From Oxytricha trifallax (Eukaryota > Ciliophora > Spirotrichea > Sporadotrichida > Oxytrichidae), in NCBI GenBank assembly GCA_000711775.1, contig ARYC01000530.1, positions 62,001 through 126,000 on the forward strand: a stretch of DNA of 64,000 nucleotides, given 5' to 3'. A model generated the notes under the pieces. That model ran no database searches. It saw only the letters and a program-made list of their open reading frames with translations, and was not told the DNA's origin. The position numbers and the translations under genes are program-made. Shown piece after piece: positions 13,544 through 23,140 of this stretch. How positions within the stretch are numbered: position 1 is the stretch's first letter; each line of letters begins with the position of its first letter.

Positions 13544-13829
13544 TTGATAAAATACGAAACAAATAGATAAATCGACATAATTAGATATACAAAGTTATAA
13601 ACCCCAAATATTAACTGTCATGTTTTTTATATTAGATAAATTAATTTTAATGTACATTGATTAAAACTAGTAAAAGTATGAATGTACAATTGTTTCACTC
13701 TAAATCATAGAAAAATGAAACAAATAATTGTGAAATAGGGGATCCATCTAGTTATAATGCTAATGCCACGACTTTATCAGTCGAAGATTTGCTGATAAAG
13801 CCTTACTCTCAGCTATTATTAATCCTTTG

Positions 13830-16480
13830 TTCTCACTTTACTCATTATTTGATTAGTTCAAGCCTACCATGAAATAACTCTTCGTCAGTTTACTAATGTT
13901 CAGAGAGGTTTACAGTACTTTATAAATATAAATTTTGCTGCCCTAAATTTACAGCAACTCCTCTGTCGTTAGAATTACTCTTAAACTTGAATCTAAATTG
14001 ATGTTGCATGTTTTAAATAATTTACTTCTAGATCATAAGTAGGTACTGCCTCTATTTCTTGATATTATGGATATATTACTGATTGATATTACTATTGTTA
14101 TAAGGTTGTTGCTTTTATTGATTTAACTTGCCAATATTTTAAGAGTTATTAATTTGGTTTAAGCTTCAATTAAGTAGCTTTGTAGAAGCCTAGTTTGTAT
14201 TATTACTGCTAGAGTAGAGATTTGGTTGCTATTTTAAGGTATTCTATTAGTTTATGTTTTCATAGGAATTGTAAACTTAAACATTTGATAAATCGATAGA
14301 TTCATTGTGAGATATGGACCTATTATGCAAATGAGGCAATTTCATACTACTCATAGAAATTGAAACTTATTGGTGTCTCTCGTTTAAAGAGTTAGCATGA
14401 TTAGCACTATTGTTTAATTAGCTTTGCACCAAACTATTACTAATTTATGTTTTCATTTTTCAACTTTGGATTGGCTTTCAGATTACTTGGTATATACATT
14501 AGCTATTCTTGCTATGCTATCTACGTTATTCGAAGATTTCTTTACTTGTGATTTATAGGCAAACCATTATGAAATAGTGTAGATTTTAAATAATTATTAC
14601 TCTACTTGATCTACTCTTTTATTTAGATTAGTTACAAAGAAAGATCATCGTCTTTTGAGTCAATAGTTGCCGATTGATAAGGCATTATGTTAAGCTTTTG
14701 AGAATTTACTAAGATATGAGAAGGTAAACCAGAAAGTCGAATGTTTATATCGTGATGTCTAGACTATCTTTTATCTGAGTTTTTAGGATTAAAAGTATTT
14801 TTAGAACTCTTGTTTAATTACTTAATATTGTAAATGTCTTGAAGTTTATCTTAAGATACCTTATAATTATCACTTTACTAGCCTTTAAAGTTCCTCTCTT
14901 ATTTGTGATTCAAAAATACTCCACTCTCACTAGATTTATCTCTCTAAAGCCTTTTCAATGATATGTCTCTGTTTTGAGTTATCAAAGAAAGCTGTTAACT
15001 CAAGTCAAGTATTGCATAACTATTTTAAGATGTTTCATATGTTGTGCTGTGATCGAGTGTGTACTTATGTTTCAAAGTCATTAATATATTCGGGAGAACT
15101 CACTATTTTTACCTTTTATTATAAGGACTGTCGTTATGAGCATTTAAGTTTACATTACTTTAAGCTGTCATCTCTTTGCTGTCATATAAACCATCCTCGA
15201 TTACCATGCAAATCCTGTTTCGACTAAGCTAGTTTTGTTTGATATGCTTAATTTTAAATTAATTAGAGACAAGCTATTATTACTTTTAGACCCACTATTT
15301 GAATTTCCGTCCATACTTTGATTGCTCCTTTTTTCTTAAAGGTCATCTTCTTAACTCAAGACATCAAAATCATTTCTGCTTACAATTATTATTTTACTAG
15401 CATATTTAGTTAATCCATGAATATTACATCATAGGATGACCTCTTATTTACAAGCGACTTTCACACTTCAAGATTTGGCAACTTAATATTGATCTATGAT
15501 TCATGAACACTAACATTCTTTATTGATCGCATTCTATTAATACTTTAGCAGTGATTCCTATTATTATGATTTGAACTTCTATTCATAGCTTTGAATACAT
15601 TAGACCTTTTCAAAGTGTTACCATAGTTTGCCATTGGTAATCTGTTGCTAAGGTACATAATATTCGTGGGTATTCTTTTTAGTTTTGAGCAACTCGTTTT
15701 TTAAGTCTTGCTTTTCTTAATCAGCAATCTCAGAAAAATGTTTAACAAACCGTTTTTAAAATGATGGAATTTGGGTTAATTGTAAGCATGTTGGCTTCTG
15801 AGATGGATTTACCTGTAACAAGGTTCTTACAATGTTTTATAAATCTGCGGAATAATGCTTTGGAGAATTTTGTATTTATCCACTTTCTGCTTTCTTATAA
15901 AGTTAATTCATGTCATTTGCTAAGAATGGAGGCTTTAATGCAATTTTTTCATGAAGTACACATCCTAATGACAAAAATATCGCTTTTAATATCATAATTT
16001 TCGTCTTTCCAAACTTCAGGGCTAGCGTAATAAGGTGTACCAGTTTAATTATAATAAAGCCTTTTTTTATTAGCAACTTTAGAACTATTCATTTCTCTGA
16101 GCTTTACTGTGAAATCTTTGTTCAAAAACACATTTGCAGATTTTAAATCTCTATGCATCACATTTAGATAATACAGTGCCCTTAAACTTCTTACTACCTG
16201 AATAAATATCTTCCATATTTCTTGTTTTTTGAAAAATGTCCCATTTTACTAATGGCCTGCTATCTTTTGAAATAAATCGCCTTTGTCAGACTACTCCATC
16301 ACTATACTGAAATAAATTTGTAACTTAAAGTTATCGATGATTATTGACTTATTTTAGAAGTAACTTACTACAATGATTCAGTGTTTGGTTCAATAAAAGT
16401 TTCTATATATGAGATGACATTGACATGATTTATTGATGCAAGGATCCTGACTTCACTTATCGCATTTTTCTTTTCTTTGT
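13830..16480 (-). pseudogene. NEK-family protein kinase gene, 5'-truncated
   Basis: Read on the minus strand with UAR = Gln, the order of kinase landmarks is right for a NIMA-related Ser/Thr kinase. NAISEVRILASINHVNVISY (alpha-C region) is followed by an intron, then IVMEQSDKGDLFQKI (hinge), YLNVMHRDLKSANVFLNKDF (catalytic loop near 16150), TGTPYYASPEVWKDE (activation segment, near 16020) and DIKSDIF. A NEK-like linker follows with RIPTNIMYLSNRLPMANYGN near 15650, then a long Gln/Asn/Ser-rich tail to about 13830. The Gly-rich loop and ATP-binding Lys are missing because the gene abuts the TIR, the DFG-equivalent reads EMN, and the tail needs several frame shifts. It is therefore probably a non-functional paralog, although the intron shows it was copied from genomic DNA and not from mRNA. 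Nothing here shows which kinase it derives from. Confidence 0.75.
16307..16368 (-). other. Spliceosomal intron in the NEK gene
   Basis: A 62-nt interval with GTAAGT at its 5' end and TTTATTTCAG at its 3' end on the minus strand. Removing it joins EPNTESLY to IVMEQSDKG in frame, which is the expected NEK hinge sequence, whereas reading through it gives a TGA. This is direct evidence for a real intron. Confidence 0.8.
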
Positions 16481-16599
16481 AATAAATATACATTAAATTT
16501 AATTTATCTAATATAAAAATTATGACAGTTAATATTTGGGGTTTATAACTCTGTATTTCTAATTATGTCGATTTACCTATTTGTTTCGTATTTTATCAA

Positions 16600-17099
16600 T
16601 ATTAGGGAATAATATCCCTCAATAGCTTCCCATTTTCTTTAATTATGTTTCTTTCAAAATTCTGGAGCATCCTTAATTTTACACCTTCATAATTAGAAAA
16701 ACACTCCTTTATAGCAAGTTAGTCATTCACAGTGAGAAAATTTAATGTTATAATCTATCAATTTATGTTTAATTAATTTAACTTCAAACAGATCATAAAT
16801 CTTTCGTTTACATACTTTTGGTTATTTTTAAGAATAATATATATCTCTGAATGGATCTTTTTTTTAAAAAAAAAGATCCTAACTTAATTAATTCGAATAA
16901 AATAGTGTAAAAATTAGGATGAATAAAAATATTTAATTAAAAATGAAAAATTGAGTTATTATATGTAGAAGGATAGTATAAAAACAAACCCCGAATATTT
17001 CTAAAATAATGTTTATTTTTAATTGCATTTCATCCTTTAATTTCAAATTGCTGTGATTGATCAACTCTACCATCATCTTATTTATTGTTTGCTTATGAA
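16600..17099. other. AT-rich spacer
   Basis: AT-rich DNA between the NEK-bearing element and the GC-rich island. No gene is seen. Confidence 0.5.
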
Positions 17100-18265
17100 G
17101 TGCTGATAGGTCTGTTCATCATCAAATGTGTGCCTAAGTCATCCATCTAGATGGTTCTTCTACCAAGTTTATTGTGGATTAGTTCTCAGTAGTTGAAACC
17201 CCATCTTCATCGTCTACCTATTGTAACTCTTCAGATCTATCTCTTTGTGGTCTACCCCAAGGCATCTGCCACCCTCATCTTGTCCTCTGAAGCCATCTCT
17301 GCCGCATCTGCACCCTCCGCAGCCAGCCCTGCATCCTCTTCTGCAGTTGCCATTGTCATCGTCTCTTCTCTCGCGCCTCTCTGGCTCTTTCTCCCCAATA
17401 ACACCCCCATTCACAAGTTTCTCCTCTTCCTTTACTTATTCAATAGCTGGAGGCTGGTATACACATTAGACATCTCGGCATTTTGGTCAAACCAGTATTG
17501 CAGGGGAAGTCACTGGAAGATCTTCGTATGAGGGGTGGCCAGGGACACCACGCGATTCTCCATGTTTGTATCTACGGAGATGGGGTCCCCGACTTCGACA
17601 AGTGTCCCAGGAGCCGAGAAAAGTCAGAATCTTTATTTGGAGGAACCTTTGGCATTGAGCGAGCGCCCTGAGACCCATTACCTTGGAAGTTGGAACGATG
17701 ATGATGATCTCATAGACAATATACCTGCAAATCCATCCAGGCTTATTCCATTCCTCTGGTGGCCAGTTCTCTTCCCCGTGTGTGCGGTGGGATGCCCTTG
17801 GCGGATCCCCATTCTATTTAGAGGAAATCGAAAACATGCTTATAGCTAGCCGTTAGGCAGGCCAAGGCTTCTTGATTCAGAGAGCAGCTTTCCAACGGAT
17901 CGGCACATTCGTTGAAGGGCACCACTGAGGGCGAGTGACCAGTTTGGGTGAACTCTAATTGCGATGATGTGAGCAGGTGTCGACTAATCGTGGATATCTG
18001 TCGCTTGTTGTTGACCATGTACTATATAGGGCCCCACCTCTTGCCTTGGGCGCGTCCTCTGTAGTAAGTGATTAGTACTGACTCCTTCCTTATTCTTAAA
18101 GTATCAAATGGTCTACTACCCCTTCTTGCTGGGCGTCTTCAACGCGAATGTCAAACGCCTCCTGGCCAGGTGGCACTCTACGGTCTGCTGGATGCGGTCC
18201 CGGTGGCAGTAGATGGTGTGTAGGTCGTAAAGGGTCGACATTAGGCCTAAGATGCTCTTCGTATT
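17100..18265 (-). other. GC-rich island with open frames, unknown origin
   Basis: About 1.1 kb at near-balanced base composition in otherwise very AT-rich DNA, ending exactly at the TBE transposon. The best minus-strand frame (about 18247-17627, UAR = Gln) starts LGLMSTLYDLHTIYCHRDRI, has strongly G/C-ending codons over its first 40 codons and contains one TGA (near 18108). Other frames are also open, for example MVNNKRQISTISRHLLTSSQ from 18018, so GC content alone explains part of the openness. A plus-strand Ala/Ser/Pro-rich frame at 17193-17531 exists as well. No domain is recognised. It could be an MDS cluster of a GC-rich gene, a horizontally acquired fragment, or part of a composite element. 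I cannot decide which strand is coding. Confidence 0.5.
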
Positions 18266-18349
18266 CAAAACCCCAAAACCCCTTAGTGAGGTTTATAAGT
18301 GCTTTGATTTGTAGGGTATAGTTGGGGTCTTATTAGGTTAGTAGAGAAA
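18266..18349 (+). repeat. TBE left terminal inverted repeat
   Basis: 84 bp beginning with CAAAACCCCAAAACCCC, then TTAGTGAGGTTTATAAGTGC and further to GTAGAGAAA. It matches the right end except near TTATTAGG (right end TTATTGGGG). Confidence 0.95.
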
Positions 18350-18366
18350 TTAGGTCTATTTACAAA

Positions 18367-19431
18367 ATGAGAAATAGAAATTAGCGAAATTTAGGCTCGA
18401 TTTATGATGAGAAATATTTAGATTTACTGCTTCAGCTTAGGTATGGTACGAGTATTAATATAGATTAAGTCAAACCAGTATTGAATTATGCAGCTATTGC
18501 AAAGCTCTTACACAAGAGTGCCTCTACTGTTAGGTATCACTGCATGTTAGCTGTTTAGCATTTTAATTCTGGTACTTGAAAGCATCCTGCTAGAAAATAA
18601 AAGTTCTCACAGCATCATATTGAATACCTCTGTGACTCTAAGGCTTTAAAGTATTGGGCACACTTTCCTCTAGACTAGCGAGCTGTAATGTTTCATCGCA
18701 AGTTTCCTGATATGCGCATCTCTCCTTAGACTATAGCCAACATTTATAGAAGAAATGGTATTACTTTCAAGACTGTCAACAGAGTGAAGAGAGTGATTGA
18801 TTTTACAGTGCCATTTTATAGTAATAATTTAAACTATATATATGATTAAATGCAGAGAGCTATTGATAATAACATCAAGTTCATACATGCAGATGAAGCT
18901 GTGTTTACGTTCAACACTTTTATTAATAAGTCATGGTATAAGAAGTATGATAATATAGAAGTTTATGACTAAAAAGTGAAGGTAGTCACCCATGCAATTT
19001 TAGCTGGTATAAGTGAAGATTCAGGCTTAGAGAGTTATGTGATTCACCCTCGCTCTATTAAGCGAGAGTAGTATATAGAGTTCCTACATAAGCTCAGAGA
19101 GAAGTATAGCAACCAAGAGATCATCCTGTTTGTTGATAACCTTTCAGTTCATAAGACTAAGGAGTCTAAGAAAGCTTATGAAGACCTAAATATAACTCCT
19201 GTTTATAACGTTCCTTATAGTCCTTAATTTAATGGAATAGAATTCTACTGGAGTTAAATCAAGACTCACTACAAGAAGCTGCTGCTGTATCATCTTATGC
19301 ATGACTTGCCTATCGATACAGTAGACTTGATTCAAAGCAGCTGTAAGAGAGTAAGCGTAGATAAGACAACAGTTTGTGCGAGAGAAGGAAGAATGAATGT
19401 TTATAAATAAGTTTTAGATTTAAACGAATGA
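18367..19431 (+). pseudogene. TBE 42-kDa transposase (IS630/Tc1-type DDE), one internal TGA
   Basis: A 355-codon frame (UAR = Gln) from MRNRNQRNLGSIYDEK to VYKQVLDLNE then TGA. It carries the catalytic triad of IS630/Tc1-superfamily transposases: Asp in IHADEAVF, Asp in LFVDNLSVHK and Glu in NGIEFYWSQIK, with 34 residues between the second Asp and the Glu (DD34E). The N-terminal part is helix-turn-helix-like (AAIAKLLHKSASTVRYH). Length and triad match the TBE 42-kDa protein. The only lesion is an in-frame TGA at 18577-18579 (codon 71, before KHPARK). The decayed copy at 44 kb also has TGA at the corresponding place, so the stop may be ancestral to both copies or may be tolerated. Expression would be from the transposon in the germline or developing nucleus; no promoter is identified. 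Confidence 0.9.
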
Positions 19432-19437
19432 ATATAT

Positions 19438-20093
19438 TCACATATTAAATTGGCCCATAAAGGGGTTTGGCTTCTCTTTCTTCTCCTCTTCTTAAGGCTT
19501 GCTTGGACCCATATTTCTTCTCTTTGTGCCAGCTCCTGCATCTATGTTCATTTCTTCTAGCTTTTAGACATCTTTATAAAGTCTTTTGCTCACTTCATAA
19601 ATAGTCTATGACTTTCTCTCTCTGTGAACCTTCGCATGCTCTTTCATTAGGAATATACCAGTTCCAGGTTTCTCTACAAAGTTATGAATCAAAGCTTACT
19701 AGAGAGGAATGGGTGCTTCTTAAGCTCAGCGAGCCAGGTCTAGCTTATTAGTATGCCTTGCTTCTTTTAATCTTCAGGAGAAATAGAGTAGCGTTTTTTG
19801 TGAGCTTCTTCAATGATCTTTTTGAGATAACTCTCTCTTAAAGTGCCAAGAACTCCAAAGAAGAAGCTCCTTTCTGGAAGCTTGTTAGAGAGTTGTTTCT
19901 TGGTAGGAAGATAAACTACCAACTCTTCATCTTTCATCGCATCCTCGTAGAGATTAGTGACTGAAATCTCTGGGTAGTTTGGTATATCTATCAACTTTAT
20001 TTCACTGTTTTTGAAGGCTTTCTTCTCATCGCAGAGTATAGCTTTTAAGAATGAAATTTTGGTACCTTCCATCGTTGGAAGGAATAAACCCAC
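19438..20093 (-). pseudogene. TBE 22-kDa protein gene, one frameshift
   Basis: Convergent with the transposase; the two stop codons are 6 bp apart. It starts MGLFLPTMEGTKISF, continues with VVYLPTKKQLSNKL and FGVLGTLRESYLKK, and after a shift ends with HNFVEKPGTGIFLM, KEHAKVHRERKS and PFMGQFNM then TGA. The length of about 218 codons fits the 22-25 kDa product known from TBE elements, whose function is unsettled. Frame arithmetic requires a one-base loss, which I place near 19714-19740 (GAGCTTAAGAAG) by comparison with the second TBE copy. The C-terminal half is Lys/Glu-rich. Confidence 0.85.
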
Positions 20094-20401
20094 TATAGTA
20101 TATGATTAAGTATATGTCACATGCTTACCATGCTAAGTGAGGTATCGATAGAGATCTTCCTTGCTTCTAAATCTTGAGATCATTTCTTAAGCTCCAACTC
20201 TCTTCATTGCAGTACTTATAGATTCCATCCTTGGTCCTTCTCTTGTTATTGAATTTCAAATTTTAATATATAGAGTTCTGGATCCTACTGTTAAAAATCT
20301 TAGTATTAAATATGGGCATCTTATAGGAGGTCAACCTGGTAAGGATACGTGGAGAAAGCTGGCAGAAGCTGTAACAAACTTCAGAGATGGAGCTCAATTT
20401 T

Positions 20402-20620
20402 TATCAATTTAGTTCCATTAAATTAGTACTAAATTTGCTTAAATTTAATTAGTACCGGTACTAATTCGTTTAAATTTAATTGGTACCAATTTAATAGTAC
20501 CAAAACTTAATTAGTACCTACTTTTAAACTAATGAGGTTTTAATGGAAAAGTTCCAAAATGGTTCAAAACCTAATTGGTACCAGTACCAACCTGAATTTA
20601 TTCTCAGTTGGTACCAAAAT
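20402..20620. repeat. Tandem and palindromic TTAATTNGTACC repeats
   Basis: Between the 22-kDa and 57-kDa genes of the TBE the motif (T)TAATTAGTACC / AATTGGTACCA recurs many times in both orientations over about 200 bp, giving overlapping GGTACC and AGTAC palindromes. The rest of 20094-20793 shows no gene. The repeats sit in the divergent intergenic region, where both flanking genes would have their promoters, so a regulatory or recombination role is possible but is inference. Confidence 0.75.
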
Positions 20621-20793
20621 TAAAAATATTAAGCATAAAATTAGAAAATTTATAGTTATAAACTAAGTATAAATATGATGTCTAACACCTAAGAATCAAC
20701 CATTGTTCTTGCAGTGCCAGCTCCTATACAAAGTTAGCATAGCCAGTGAGGTTTTTACTTATTAATAATAGAAATTTAAAATTGAATTTAAAC

Positions 20794-22241
20794 ATGGCGG
20801 CTAACTTAAATCGTAAGGCAGGTTCTCTTGGAACAGGTTAATCATTGCTCAACTTTGGCTCCTCCAAGAAACCAGAAGTAATTTATATTGAAAAGGAGGT
20901 AGAGCTAAGAGCTCTAGAGTTTGAAGCTGAGGTCTTTAAAATTTAAGTTTAAAACAAGAAGTAGAGTGCTGAGATGGGAGTTTAAACATAAGTTGAATTG
21001 GTTGAGGAAGATAAGGAACAGAACCAATAGAAAAAATTAAAACATTTTAATGTGAAGACTGCTAAAATTTCTTCTCAACTGAGTCAAGCTTGAAGAGACA
21101 CATCAAAGAGGTACACTCTGGTAGAGCTAAGATCTACTTCAAGCATGATAAAGTAGATGGTAGATACTAATGCACTACCTGCATGAAGTCTTATACTCAC
21201 TCAGCTAAAGTAAAGAGACATATGCAAAAGCATCATCTAAGCGAATTCCTGATTAAAGATGAGGAAACTTAAAAGCTTGTACCTGCTAAAAGAAAAAATA
21301 ACTCTCTTGAGTCACAAAAAGAACAGTAGGAGAGACTTAAGAGATAGAAGCGGTTTGAGTCAATGAACCAACCAGCAAATGGTATGTATATAGCATGCTT
21401 ATAAGAGAGAGCAATGTATATACCTGCATTAAATGCAGTCGACATAAGCAGCTGTATTGAAAACTATTTGAATATTGACGTACCTAACAAGGTAAAACTT
21501 ATAGTTGTTGATGAATTCGCATACAAGGTATATCCATTCAAGTATCTCATTAAGAACGAGCAATATTAAAATGAGTTTGCAAATAAATACATAGTACTGA
21601 GAGAGGCTTAGAAAAGATAATGCAAGAACTTAGCTAAGCTCGACGGAGTTATACTTGGTCATGGTTTTATAGCTTTGAGACTAAAGAAGTTTGAAATGAC
21701 TCTAAGAGAGTATCTCTACCATAATAGATATCCTGATGATTTGAATGAGATACTCACAGATATGACTAAGGGTGTGAAAGAGCTCCATGATCTAGGGTAT
21801 GTTCATAGAGATTTGAAGCCAGAAAATGTAATGCTAAATCTCTGCCCTTTAGAAGTAGTAGTCATAGATTTCAACAGAGCAATAAGACAAGAGATAGTGA
21901 CTTTAGCTAAAGTTTTAGGCACTCCAGGATACTTCCCTATAAGAGAGAAATGGACAAATGGCTCTGTATAATGGGATGTTTGGGCGGTAGCTGCAATTAT
22001 CTTAGAGTGCGATATGGAAAGTATGTCATACTTTGGAACAAAACATGAGAAATAATCAATAAGTTTGGCTGCTAAACATATTAAGCAAGATGAAATATGC
22101 AATGAAATTAAGAAGATAGTTGAGATGGTCATCGTAAAAGCTCCAGCATATCCACGATAATCATTGGATGATATACTAGAACAACTACAGACTGCTAAAT
22201 TCAAGAGGTATCACAAAGATAAGCAGATAAAATTTGTTTGA
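20794..22241 (+). pseudogene. TBE 57-kDa zinc finger/protein kinase gene, one frameshift
   Basis: About 483 codons from MAANLNRKAGSLGTGQ to KRYHKDKQIKFV then TGA (UAR = Gln). After a Glu/Lys/Gln-rich start there are two C2H2 fingers: CEDCQNFFSTESSLKRHIKE (with VH following) and CTTCMKSYTHSAKVKRHMQK (with HH following). A protein-kinase-like domain follows with GVKELHDLGYVHRDLKPENV, VVVIDFNRAIRQE (DFN in place of DFG) and GTPGYFPIREKW. This is the domain order of the TBE 57-kDa protein. A one-base loss near 21050, just before the first finger, breaks the frame. DFN and the atypical activation segment suggest a divergent or inactive kinase. A standard-code frame on the opposite strand at 21803-22204 is only a shadow. 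Confidence 0.9.
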
Positions 22242-22295
22242 ATTAAGTACAGTTATACTCATTAAATATTCATTAAATTCATAAAAAACATGCGT

Positions 22296-22380
22296 TTTCT
22301 CTACTAACCCCAATAAGACCCCAACTATACCCTACAAATCAAAGCACTTATAAACCTCACTAAGGGGTTTTGGGGTTTTG
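22296..22380 (-). repeat. TBE right terminal inverted repeat
   Basis: 85 bp, the inverse of the left end, finishing GGGGTTTTGGGGTTTTG at the AAT flank. Confidence 0.95.
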
Positions 22381-22383
22381 AAT

Positions 22384-23140
22384 GTGTCAGAGCTCGGGAT
22401 TAAGAATGAAGGTGATTAACCATCACATAAGTTGAGATGTTATAGCTGCCTGCATAATTATATAATCGGGAGTAGCAGTTGCTATTACTCATTATATTGT
22501 ACATATCAATTAAATTCCCATTTTTCTTATATTTATTATATTATAATTTGTTATAATTAATCAATTATTATAATTGAAATGCGTTATTTCATTTATAAGA
22601 TTAATTATTTTTTTGTTTTTATTTTTAGTAATTTTTATCATTTTTTATGTATTATTATTATTATCTCTATAGGATTATATTTCTCATTCAAATACTTTCT
22701 TCTGATTTTTATCAAATTCATGAATTTTAAATATTTCTTGAAGACCTTAAATTATTAGAATATAATTGAGATATCTTTATTTAATATAAGTAGTTGATCA
22801 GATTAATAACTAATATGAATTAAATGGTTTATTAATTATTGTATTCAATACTTTATTATATTTATTAGTATAATTTAAATAAATTTTAATAGTTGTTAGT
22901 AATTTAAAATACAGACTATCTTTTTATATAAAATTTGATATTATAGCAATTATTGACAGTGTATTTAACTATATATTATTCAGATATACAGTTATTTATA
23001 ATATTAAATAGCCATTACCTTTAAAATATTATTATAATAAAGTTAATTTTTATAATAATGCTTTAAACTACAGAATTTATTAGATCTTTTTAATTAAAAT
23101 TAAACTCATAATGTATTATTATTCTTCATATTGAATTATA
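22384..23140. other. TBE right flank and AT-rich spacer
   Basis: The first ~100 bp after the TBE are less AT-rich and may continue the GC-rich island of 17.1-18.3 kb. The rest is AT-rich without a recognisable feature. Confidence 0.4.

Larger units (their letters stand above)
13544..16599. mobile_element. TIR element 2 carrying a NEK kinase gene
   Basis: A 3.06-kb segment bounded by near-identical inverted repeats of about 115 bp. Both ends read inward TTGATAAAATACGAAACAAA, then AAATCGACATAATTAGA, GTTATAAACCCCAAATATTA and ACTGTCAT, ending around TTAATGTA(C/T)ATT. Almost the whole interior is a protein kinase gene in reverse orientation, and no transposase is seen. The kinase frame begins directly where the right TIR stops, so the TIR replaces the region that would encode the glycine-rich loop. 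A third copy of the terminal motif (TTGATAAAATACGAAACAAT) occurs alone at about 25957-25976. No clean target duplication was found. Confidence 0.75.
18266..22380. mobile_element. TBE-type transposon, nearly complete
   Basis: A 4115-bp element with terminal inverted repeats of 84-85 bp that start with C4A4 telomere repeats (CAAAACCCCAAAACCCC). Inside, in the known TBE order, are a plus-strand 42-kDa DDE transposase, a convergent minus-strand 22-kDa gene and a plus-strand 57-kDa zinc finger/kinase gene. In Oxytricha, TBE transposases take part in germline genome rearrangement and the elements are eliminated from the somatic nucleus; that is established knowledge, not shown here. The flanks are ATT on the left and AAT on the right. 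Both fit the ANT target preference, but they are not an identical 3-bp duplication. Each gene carries one lesion, so this copy is slightly decayed. Confidence 0.93.

Noticed and set aside
17193-17531. The 112-codon plus-strand ATG frame in the GC-rich island as a gene.
   Set aside because: Overlapping open frames exist on both strands because GC-rich DNA has few stops; its Ala/Ser repeats look like translation of a CT-rich run. Kept only as part of the island description.
21803-22204. The 133-codon minus-strand standard-code frame in the TBE.
   Set aside because: It is the complement of the kinase domain of the 57-kDa gene, which is supported by motifs and by the known TBE gene order.
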